This document shows positions 54,201 through 64,000 of a stretch of DNA of 64,000 nt, one piece after another (position 1 is the first letter of the stretch; each line of letters opens with the position of its first letter). A program made the position numbers and the translations under genes. The stretch covers positions 314,501-378,500 of the forward strand of contig SEMN01000121.1 of the NCBI GenBank assembly GCA_005408345.1. The letters are read 5' to 3'. This DNA comes from Macquaria australasica (lineage: Eukaryota; Chordata; Actinopteri; Centrarchiformes; Percichthyidae). A model generated the notes under the pieces. It was not told where the DNA came from and ran no database searches. It saw nothing but the letters and a program-made list of their open reading frames with translations.

Positions 54201-57200
54201 CGTACTGCTCTGTATCTAATGAACACCTAGTATGTTTGTGCACTAATCACCTGGTCCTGTCAGAAGCTGCACTGCTGCTGCTGCTGGTTGTGGACTCGGA
54301 ATCTGAGCTGGAACGAGGGAGACGAGGCTCATTTCTGTACACCCGGAAGCTCTCGGTTACTGGCTGGTTTCCTCCATCAAAACCGTTGCTCGGCAAACCT
54401 GAGGAAAAGAGAGAGGAGTGTGTGTGGGAAACTCAAATTCAATTCAATTCAGTTTTATTTATATAGCGCCATATCATAACAAAGCTATCTCAGGGCACTT
54501 TTTTGAGTAGAGCAGGTCTAGACCGACTCTTTATATATATAAATTGTAGGTTAACATTTACTGTGCATACGCCTACTGTACCTGGGAGCAGGTCGTCATT
54601 GTCACTGTCGCTGTCAGAGCTGGAGCTGCTGCGGGGGCTGCGGGGCCTCTTCCTCTGCCTGGTTGATGACAGCAGGGGCAGCTGAGGGGGGCCGATAGGG
54701 CTTTGGCTCACCCCCGCCCCAGCGTAGCCAGCATCACGGTTTTTGGGGGGGCGTCCTGGCCTTTTAGGGGGTCCAGACATTTTTTGGTTCTTCTTGGAGA
54801 AGAGGACAGATGTCCGTCGGCCCACCTCTGGAGCCAGGGCAGATGAGGACACACTCAGGTCTGGAGGGAGAGAGATGTTTATTACATTACTTTCCTTTTA
54901 TAGCTATTATCATTTTCATGTGTCATGCACATCTTCCTAAACGCACCTTTTCCACCAGTCTCCTGGCTGCTGCTCTCTCCCCCCTCATCGTGGTGTCCTG
55001 CAGAGGACGGGTGATGGGGGAGGGAAGAACCCCGGTCTCCTCCTCCCACAGACTCCCGGCCCCCCATACCGGAGCCTCCCTCCCGCTGGTGCGCGAGCTT
55101 CCTCTTGATGACGCTGATCTCCTTCCTCAGAGCTTTGGCTCTACGAGACTGACCAATGCTGTGCTTTCCTGAGCTGACCTCATCAAGACGCACCTGCAGG
55201 TAATGCAGCTGCTCTTCCAGTGGTAGCCGTCGCCTGTTCTCTGGCAGGAGCAGGTCTGTGAGAGGCAGGGAGAGAAAGGCTAAAGGTTAAACACCTTCAG
55301 AGGAAGAAAGAGAATGAAAATAATTACGAGGAAAGTCAAATATGACTGGAAACTAACAAAGGGAGGGATGTAGGCTGTTTCCTGGTGGACAATATGTTTG
55401 GTAGAATTACTGTGCTACCAGACAGATGACAACATTTGTGTAATATTGGTATATGCCAGGTTAAATTAATCTGTTTAAAATTTGTTTTTAATGGTAAATA
55501 AAATGAAATATGTGAGAGGACCCAACAAGTCACTTCATCTAGTAACAAAGACGGAAACAGCTTGGTTTTAAACCAAAGAGGAAAGTAAGAAACCCAGTTT
55601 TTACAAGCAAAGTGGATTTATGATGATTTTAGCAAGTGAACTGAATTAATGTCATGCGCCACCTACTGGCCAAGAGGCTTTACTGTGCCAAAGACCTTAA
55701 TTTTTTACTCTACAACATACTCCACATACTTCCAATACTGTTCCAGTGCTCAATGCTTGTGACAAGGAATGTACTGTTGCTATTTAGTCATGGAAAGGAA
55801 AAAAAACAAAAAAAACAAACAAACAAAAAATCGAGACTAGAAAGATAAAAAATAAAGACACTCCATCTCCCATCCTCCTCCCCCCCATTTCTCTCCCACC
55901 CTAATTCCCTCCAGTATTTCACTCACATTTGTGTGATACAGAGAAATGAAGGACAAGTGTACATTTTCATCTAGCTTCTAGCCTGCCAAATGTTCGTCTC
56001 CAAATGCAAGGTATTAATTGGCCACCAAAATGTGGTCGGACGACCGAGAAGTTCTCTTTGCCAAAGATAAATTGTTTGAAATATTTTACCTCTCACCTAT
56101 TTTTTTACTTTGGCGCTTGAGAAAAAAAGCTTTGGCTGGCACAAAGCTCCCAACCAAAGTGTAAGAGGTTCACTTACCATCTTCATTAGAGGACAATAGC
56201 CGGTCTCTTTCTCTATCCCTGTCTCGTTCTCGCTCCCGTTCTCGCTCCCGCTCCCTCTCCCGCTCTCTCTCCCGCTCCCTCTCTCGGTCCCTGTCTTGGT
56301 CACGCTGACTGTCTGGGCTCGGCTCTCGGGGGAGGTGTATGCCAGCCTCGTAGTCAAAGCCTATCCGTTCAGCGTGGCGCCTGGCCGTTCTTATGACGGC
56401 CCCGCCCATCTCTCGGAGCCGCAGGGCAGCACGGTAGAAGACCGTGTCCTTGGCGTTGTACTTGAGGCAGTTGTTGACAATGAGGCCAAAGTCTGCCTCA
56501 AAGGCCTCAAAGGTGAGGTAGCGATGGGACTCCAGCAGGTTCCACATGGTCTGGAAGTCCATTGGAGTGTCAATATGGTCCAGGTAGTCTGGCACCTGGA
56601 TAGCAGAGGCCAGGGTAGAGATCAGGTAGAGGCATGACCCGCACAGTTCAAAAAGCTTTTGTATTTGTACAGTGGATTTTCTGTGCAGATGTGAGTGTGT
56701 AGAAGTCAGAGCAAATACGTAATTTGAAAAAGTTGTTCTATGTCAGACATTACATGACAGGTCAGGATTAGAGCCTGAGAGGGAGTTTTTGAGGCTGCTA
56801 ACAATATGAGATAATATTTGTTTTCTACATAAACACAAAAAATTCTGGTAAGGATCCCTCAAATTTTGTTATCAAATAGTTGTATTAAAGATACTGAGCC
56901 AGCATATTATAGATAGATTTAAAAGCAATTCATAAGAATATTATAAATGCATGTATAAATAAAATGCAAATATATAAAGAAGGAAGGGGTGATATGTAAT
57001 TTAACATACATTATATACTAATTTAAATAAACAGACAAATATAAATACCAATGTGATCAGATTTCAAATATTACACTGATATGAATATGTAAAAACTCCT
57101 GAGTGTGTGTGAATGTGTGCATTTACCTCTGCCAGCGGTACAGGCTCGGTGAAAAAGTTGTTAGTGTCTCTTTCCTGTAACTGTTCCAGCGTGCTCCTCA

Positions 57201-60200
57201 GCAGCACCAGGAAGGGAGTCAGCTGCATCTCAAGCGCCATCTGCTGCACTTTAATCTGAACACAGACACATTTGTGAACAACGAACACCTGCTGACTGAA
57301 TAAACAAACATAAGAGAAATCTGTGTGGTAAGAACTGTGTATGTGTACACTAATTCAATTCAAATATATGTATGCACCCACACGTGACTGCACTAAGATG
57401 CCAGTAGCGAAGGAAAGTGTTGTTTTCCATGTACAAATTGTATTTGGGTGGCCCACCTGAATAGTGGATTGACTGAAAAGTGGATTGGTGTGTGTGTGTG
57501 TGTGTGTGTAGATCAGCTGTTTTGCAGCCGATTCTTAAATGTTGAATGTGTCAGAGTTTTCCCAGCTGCACCTAACCCTCCCATGCCCCAAAGACCTAAG
57601 CAAAGGAAATAAATTCTTTGTCTCTCAGAAAAAAAACTAAATGAATGAATGAAAGTAGAAAATGTATTACCACCGTCCTATACAGCTCACTGGGAAAAAC
57701 ATAGTGTGCTATTGCTAGTGTTACGGTTTTGATATCCGTTAATGGCAGAAATAAAGCTAATTTGTGTCTCACTGTCTCCCTCTTGAGTTTTTCCCTCTTG
57801 CGGATGAGCTCCACCAGTAGCCTGGCTCTCTCCAGGTCGTGTCTCAGTCTCTGCCATGCCTTCAGCTGCTCCTTTAAAGCACTTTGTTTCTCCTCGCTGT
57901 CCCTCTGCAACACCAACATACATAAACCCACAAACATGTTAGACAGGCAAGTACAGAAACATACACTAAAATGAGTTGCTGCATTTGTTTTTAACAATTA
58001 CACAGGTTACCGAAGGGAGTTGTGATGGAGGTTGTGGTGGGAGTGGCTCAATATGTCGTTGTGACTGCAGGTGGGTTTGGAGCCGGCGTAGCAGCGGTAC
58101 ACCGTTACGACTTTGTCTCTTTAGGGTCCAGTAGCTGTGGAGTCGTTGCATGAACTGGCTCTTCCTAGGTACCGTCAAGTTACTGGTGATTTTGCTCAGC
58201 CTGGAGAAAAACAAACACTTCTTGAACTCTTGTACTCCCAGGTCATGAATGTAAAACCTTCTTTATCGTTATAGGGAAAGTCTCCCCTGTTCCAGGAGGT
58301 AAGGGTGATTTACAGAACAGCACTTCTCGAGCTAGCAGAGATTGGTATGCAATGAAAAAACACAGGTTCCCAAGTCATCCTAATAAGTGATCATTTGTTT
58401 CTTGCCAACCTGCTGTTCCACATACAGTTTTGCATAAAAAGGTAAATATGCATATGTGCGTCTTGGAGCTGTGAAGCACAGACAGTACAGGTACAACATG
58501 CACATACCTGTGGGGCGGTATGCAGGGCACAGACACCACTGGCGCAGCAGCTCTCCTCTCAGCTAAGATCTTCCTCGCTCTTTTCATCTTCAGCCTGGAC
58601 TTGGCCTTCGCCCTCTTGGCTCGCTCAGAGCTCCAGCCCTTGGAGTCATCATCATGTCCGATGCTGGGCTCATCATCCTCCTCTAGCTCTCCTTCACTGT
58701 GAGACGAACCCATGCTGGCCCCGCCTACTCCCCCCAAAGGTCGGGCTGATCCTGGGGGCGTGTGGATGTCACAGTAAGCTGTCTTGCGGACGCTGAAAGA
58801 GGTGCCATTGGCCCCAGTCTCTCTGACAGGCTCCATTTTCATATAGAGGCCTGCCTGCTGGGCGCAGGTGACGTGGAAAGCTGTGTAACAGTTGGCTTTG
58901 TGGCACTGGATGCAGGCGCCTGAACCACGCTGCTTGCAGATGTAGCAGGTGAGCTTCCAGCGTGCAGGAGGAATGTGCTCAATACTATCGATCGGCTCCA
59001 GAAAGACTGTGTTCGCAAAGCAGACCTGAGGAAAGGCAGCAAAATTCACTTTGTCATTCTCTAATCAAAGGGTTAGAATAACAACGAGAAAACAGACCGA
59101 CTGAACCCTGTTTAACTGTACATTAACACTAATGTTATTCATCTGGGTTTATATCATTTAAGTTGTGTTTTGCATTCTATAATTTATGCATCTAGTGCTA
59201 TTTATCAAACCACTTGCACTAAACAAGCTGTGAAAACATTCATATTTGTGCAATATATGTGTGTGACATTCTGGTTCTGATATCATCCTCACAGTCTTGG
59301 ACTGTGTAAGCATCAGTTAATAAGGTTAAATCCTTATGCACCCACTGTGAAAAATTTAAACAACTGAAACAGACCAATACTGAAAGCTGTGTGCACCACA
59401 GATGAACACGGCACAATGCAGAGCACCTCAATATCTGCATGATTGTGTAGACTGCATGTAGTGGCTTATGGATTTACCTCTGGAATCCAGAGGGCACACA
59501 CTACGTGCGCCCAGCGTGCGTCGTCTGTCTGTTTGAAAGCGCCTCCCTTGTTGGGACAGAGAGCGCAGTCCACAGCTCTACTTGGCGACTGCAGGCAGCG
59601 ACGACATAACCACTGGCCCTCTGGGATGTAGGGCACACCATAGCACTCTTGGTGTACCGCCAGGTTACACATGTCGCAGAACAGGATCACATTGCTGTTC
59701 TGACACTCTCCATCGTTACAGATGCAGCAGACAGCATCTTCATCGATTAGGGTGCTGGGGTCTGCCTGGGAGAAAGGAGGATCAGGAGAGATCAGAGTTG
59801 GATGCATTCTATATATGTTTCAGTGTTCAAATATTATTTTTCCTCCAGTTTCCAAGTTCAGGTACCTTGTTGTGGCTCTCGAAGTAGGACTCCTTCTCTA
59901 AGCGGTCCATGAGGTACTCAAAGACCTCCTGAGGGATGGGTGTGACACCGTCACGCCGCCGCTTGTCGTTCATGATGTCAAGCCAGATGTAGTCCTCCTC
60001 ATCAATGTCATACTCTACCTCCTCATCCAGCTCCTCCACAGACTTATCAATGTACCTGAAAACCAGAGTTGGAAAGAAGAGGAAAATGTGTTTGTAATGT
60101 TACATAATAGTACATGTGTAATTAATTGGGAGTATAAGACTGGCAACTTCAACTTTCTGTAGAAAGAGGAAATAATGACAGAATAAGAGGTCTGAGGTCA

Positions 60201-61204
60201 AATCATTTTCCTGATACATGCACGACAATGAACTGTACAACTGCAAAGAAAGTGGTAACTGTGTAAATGTGTGCTTTAAATATTTATGACTCACTATATC
60301 TATTTACTGTGGAAAAAAGATGCATCCTCTACAAATGCACCTTGTTACAAATTGCCTTTGTCCTTAACATGCCTGCCATGTACTTAACAATAATCCTGTT
60401 TCTAATTCTCATACCTGTTATGTAATTATTAATGAACCAGATTATAATTCTCAGTGCAGACCTGTAGTAAGATAATGGCCGAGGAGGGGCGTCAAGTCTC
60501 TCTTGGTCCAGTTCTCTGAACACCGCCTCAGGGAGCTTGACTGCAGGCCCGGACTGAGCACTGTGATGATGAGATGAGCCATCCTTCTTCTTTTCTTTGC
60601 TCTTATGCTTCCCAGACTTTGGGGTGGATTTGCCCCCATTAGAGGATGGGATATCTGGGCGGTCCTTGCCGCTACCTCCTAACTCGCTACCTCCACCTCC
60701 ACCATCACTACCATTACACACCCCTCCAACAGTGCCGCCAGTACCAGATGGTGGAGCATCCTCCGCATCACTGTCTTCCTCTGACACCACATCAATGTTC
60801 TCAAAGATGCTAATGCGGTGGATCCGTCCTTGGATCTCCAGCTCCACCATGCGCTGTGCCTGGGCATAGGTCATCGTCTCTCTGCCCGGGGAGTTAGAGC
60901 GATCTGACCGGTTGGGGCTACCAGGTGTGTTCCCCCCATGCCCCGGTCCTCCACCTCCGTTACCTCCACCATCGTCCGTATCCCCTGACCCAGCCAATGA
61001 GGCGCGAGGAGGCCGTCCCTTTCTCTTCTTCTGGGGCACAGTCTGTGCAGGAGTTGGGTTGTCATGATCATAGTGGTAAAGGTGATATTCGATGCCACTG
61101 TAGCTCTTGTAGACCTTACGGCAAGTCTCCACAGGGCACTCATAAGGGGGCTTGGTGGCCCGCAGATTGTGACAGAACGTCTTTACATCAAAGTCCAGCC
61201 CCAT
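51293..61204 (-). CDS. brpf1: BRPF1, bromodomain and PHD finger scaffold of MYST acetyltransferases
   Basis: Nuclear scaffold of the MOZ/MORF/HBO1 histone acetyltransferase complexes. Fifteen coding exons: 60462-61204, 59866-60055, 59478-59765, 58508-59025, 58011-58200, 57773-57904, 57127-57255, 56178-56595, 54947-55255, 54582-54860, 54251-54398, 53098-53231, 52314-52429, 52035-52189, 51293-51476, giving 1,310 residues with continuous phase. In order: a C2H2 finger (CPVETCRKVYKSYSGIEYH) near residue 22; an EPC-like region; PHD1 (CCICNDGECQ) from about 318; zinc knuckle and extended PHD2 (CYICKQRGSGACIQC) to about 490; a bromodomain at about 690-820 (acetyl-lysine Asn in NNCLKYNAKD); an Arg-Glu repeat at about 830-865; Ser/Arg-rich tracts; and a PWWP domain from about 1185 (DLVWAKCRGYPSYPAL). 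I chose MGLDFDVKTF at 61204, as in the family. An in-frame ATG at 61219 would add five residues. Confidence 0.97.
53512..53745 (+). repeat. Interspersed repeat in BRPF1 intron (family shared with 43840)
   Basis: This runs from TTTGACATTTGGGGAAATACGC through GAGAGCTGAGATGAGAGGATCAGCACCACTCTCAC to CAGCACCTCGGAAGCTCAGTAATTCACAC. Word order matches the inverted copy at 43840-44075 and the fragment at 32585. Confidence 0.65.
54431..54545. repeat. Common fish repeat beginning TTCAATTCAATTCAGTTTTATTTATATAGC
   Basis: The tandem AATTC words are followed by TTTTATTTATATAGCGCC, a start seen in a very abundant teleost repeat. A clipped version (AATTCAATTCAATTTTATAG) is at about 1535-1556 in an IFT122 intron. 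The repeat ends about 40 bases from the BRPF1 exon boundary at 54582. Confidence 0.6.
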
Positions 61205-62820
61205 TGTGCCAACAGCCACTGCTGGGACAGATGCTGTTCAAGTTTACATCTGAAAGCGGGGAACACAAAGGAGCAGATTTACTACCGATTGCTATGTTGT
61301 GTGTTCAAAATACAATACATTAGTTAACATAGATACTAACTACTGTCACTGAACAGTAGCAGTTAGAGACACCAGTCTAGACAAGTCGTGCCTGCACATT
61401 GTGCACCTGCTATGGTGCAGTCACGTGACCATGTCCCCTACTCCCAGTAGCAAACAAATTATGTTCGGCCACCCAATAACAGGTGCAATTTAGGTCAATA
61501 TTTCGGCTGCTGTTATTGCTAACTACAGTTATGTTCGGTTAACGTGCGGTGAAACAAAACGGCATAACAGCAAGCCTAGTTGGGAGTAGATTCAAGCTCC
61601 TTTGCAAGCCCATCAGTTAGAAAAATATCAGGCCAAGACAACAGTGCACAGGACGAAATTTAGTTTGGAAACCCCGAAGATAACCACAGGATGAGGCGCT
61701 CTCATCCAGCTAACGTTAGCCTTGGTTAGCATGTTGCCCGACGCTTCCTCCTCAGACAATGAAACATTGCAGCCCGACGCTGGTAGCCAGCAAGCTAACA
61801 GCAGCTAGCAAACAACAACACCGATTCCCTCCCCAAACAGAACAGCTACAGAGAACATAGCTGCGACTCGCGGGTCAACGTTACAAACCAGCGATTACTA
61901 GCTTCCGTTGGTTTTTACACCTTAGTCGACGCTCAGAGTTTCATTCAGCTCAGTAACGTTACGTTAGTTTAATTCGCGTGCTAAGTTGTAGCTGCCTTCA
62001 CAGGGCAGACGTTAGCTATACAAAGAGAGGCGTCACTTCAACGTTACAGAACTTTTTATATACATATATATATATATAACTAATAACAAATAACAAACAA
62101 AGGGGTGTTTCAAGTTACATACAATGCAGCCCGACTGTAACTTAAAAGACCATCCAGCCCTCTACAGTGTTTCCCTCCACAATGACCTCACCCTGAGTCC
62201 CAGATACTGAGCAGCAAAATAACAGTACGAAGTCTAATTACGTGAGTTTACCACACTGCTAAAGTGCGTGGGGTCACGTCTGTTACTTAATTAAATAGCC
62301 GAGGTCAATCAACCAATTAGTTCTCCTCTGTGGCGAAATAGCTCTGAAATAGGAGGAAAATCGCCAGGCATGCTTATTTTGCATTAGGGCTTCCCTGCTT
62401 CGTGTCTTCGGGGCACAGTGGGGTTAGATGGAATACTGATAATTACCGCAAAGTTACACACTTTAGCTTTCAATTGTCAAGATGTGACCCAATTTCCCAC
62501 AAAACCAGCCTTCAGTCGCACAACGCTACAGATCCGGACCAACGTTAGAAACACTTACTACTCCACGTTCCTCAAGACTGCGTGCTTCGGAAACCTCACA
62601 CCAGATCGGAAGGGTTGGAGATCGATTTTAATTCATTGGATAATCCCAAATGAGACCACAGCGAGCGTAGGTGCAATGAAATGGTTTTTTTTAATGATAC
62701 AATATAATATCCCGATCATATCATTGTGTTGGGAATAATTCAGGAACTCGGTTGAACAAAAGGGGCAACCGTTGCTGTAACGTTGCGCCGCAGACGCGGG
62801 TCGACACATTCGCCACACAA
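61205..62820 (-). promoter_or_regulatory. BRPF1 5' leader and promoter region
   Basis: Acceptor-like sites on the minus strand lie just before the coding exon: CGCTTTCAG near 61254 and GTCCCAG near 61232. The 5' UTR is therefore probably spliced from an upstream exon somewhere in 61400-62800. That stretch is richer in CpG than the gene body and contains repeated TTAACGT/GTTAGCTA words and a short TA array at 62062-62080. The exact first exon is not resolved. Confidence 0.45.
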
Positions 62821-64000
62821 AGCAGGATCTATTTCTCGGCTTTTGGTATTAAAGTAAAGCCTGTACGCGCCTTTTAACCAAGATTTCACAGTTGCATAAG
62901 TGATATTCTGTTCGAACCGTCTATTGAATAATTTATTTTTCCATTTGTACTCGACCGATAATTTCCAACAGGTTATTTTGTTCCGAGTGTTGCGAATCTG
63001 TGGCTTTGTTTCAAAGATGTCGGCAGGAGTGTGAAAACATTAAGTTTATAACGTTAAGTCTGGCTTGAGCGCACGTCGCACTTTCAAATGAGTCTCCAAA
63101 CACTTGAGCATCCTTTTATAGCGAAACATATAACCAGTTATTGATGCAATTTATGCAAAATTGCATAGGCTATCTTAACTCCATGCTACACACGCTTGTG
63201 ACTAATCATTTACTTTTAAACAGGCTACAATATAAAAATGGAAATAAAAACAATGAAACATGCCATCAAGCACAAAATATTTATTTCTCTCTCAACATAC
63301 AGTCTGTGATTAGAGTGCAGCAGGGTAGGGTGGGGTAATGCAGTGGGACATACAGCAGGCAGAAGCAATCCCACACAGTTTAAATACAAGCCTTTGACAA
63401 TCGGAGCATATTCACCAGGGGGCAATGTTGTCCAGAGAGAAGTGAGATGAGCAGAGTAGGAAGCGTCAGCACCGCTCCTCCTCTGTGCATTTCAGCTGTC
63501 CGTTTGATCACTGCATCCAAAGGAATATGCCAGCAATAGTTACTCCCTCCTCTGCTCCCCATGAGTTAGCAGCGAGGGAGGTGGAACAAAACATACCAGA
63601 TACAAGTGACAGAGAACAGAAATCTCTTACTACTGGAGGTATTTCACCAAAGCAGAAGACTCTGCATAATATCCTATAAAAGTCCAATTCAAACCGAATT
63701 GATGGAATAAAATACATCAAAGCAACCCCTCCACCACCACCCCTAAAGAGTCAAACAAACAAAATGTACAAATATAGACTACAAGAAAACTGTACAATTC
63801 ACAGCTCGGCAGGATTGGGGTGCTGAAACGTTTCAGATGTGTTATGGAGATGTGAAATTTCCAACCATAGTAGCCGTTTTGTTTATCTTTGCTTTGTGGA
63901 ACATGAAAAGTTGGCCATGCTTGTCAGTGATAAAAAAAAAAAAGTACAGGCGGTGAAACCCACTATATACAGTGTAGGAAATTCATTAAACATTGATTAG
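62821..64000 (-). other. Right edge; possible 3' UTR of a further minus-strand gene
   Basis: A minus-strand AATAAA (plus TTTATT at 63280-63285) could be the end of a transcript entering from beyond base 64000. 63286-64000 has no long open frame, as expected for a 3' UTR. I cannot name the gene. 62821-63270 shows nothing recognisable. Confidence 0.3.

Overview
The window looks like a teleost fish nuclear chromosome. Genes are intron-rich with GT-AG junctions, and intergenic DNA carries AT/GATA, TG and CT microsatellites, a tRNA-derived SINE, a Tc1-like element and short MITE-like repeats of kinds common in fish. Coding content was rebuilt by chaining open frames across splice sites. In every gene model below, codon phase is continuous across all junctions.

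Layout: (1) 849-19001, minus, IFT122 (IFT-A ciliary transport), 26 exons visible, C-terminus off the left edge. (2) 19475-22357, plus, MBD4 (T:G mismatch glycosylase), head to head with IFT122 across a 473-bp shared promoter. (3) 22902-24236, plus, a 211-residue coiled-coil protein I do not recognise. (4) 26015-29349, minus, CRELD1. (5) 31746-38929, minus, IL17RC. (6) 41244-47156, minus, IL17RE. (7) 51293-61204, minus, BRPF1, the scaffold of the MOZ/MORF/HBO1 acetyltransferase complexes. The right edge may hold the 3' end of another minus-strand gene.

IL17RE, IL17RC and CRELD1 lie in the same order and orientation as in human 3p25.3, where BRPF1 is also close by. IFT122 and MBD4 are neighbours in human 3q21, so the window joins two blocks that are separate in humans. 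IL17RE and IL17RC are SEFIR-domain cytokine receptors of the IL-17 family. CRELD1 is an ER/cell-surface EGF protein. IFT122 serves cilia, while MBD4 and BRPF1 act in the nucleus.

I did not find a wholly new system. The most interesting signals are structural scars: a 108-bp tandem duplication that copies half an IFT122 exon with its splice acceptor; IFT122 coding sequence apparently eroded beside a large AT/GATA array; a phase-compatible cassette-exon candidate in IFT122; two decayed IL17RE fragments elsewhere in the locus (one in IL17RC intron 1, one inside a Tc1-like element between direct repeats); a 62-bp fragment matching 18S rRNA between IL17RC and IL17RE; a TG array abutting a splice acceptor; and an Arg-Glu repeat domain in BRPF1.
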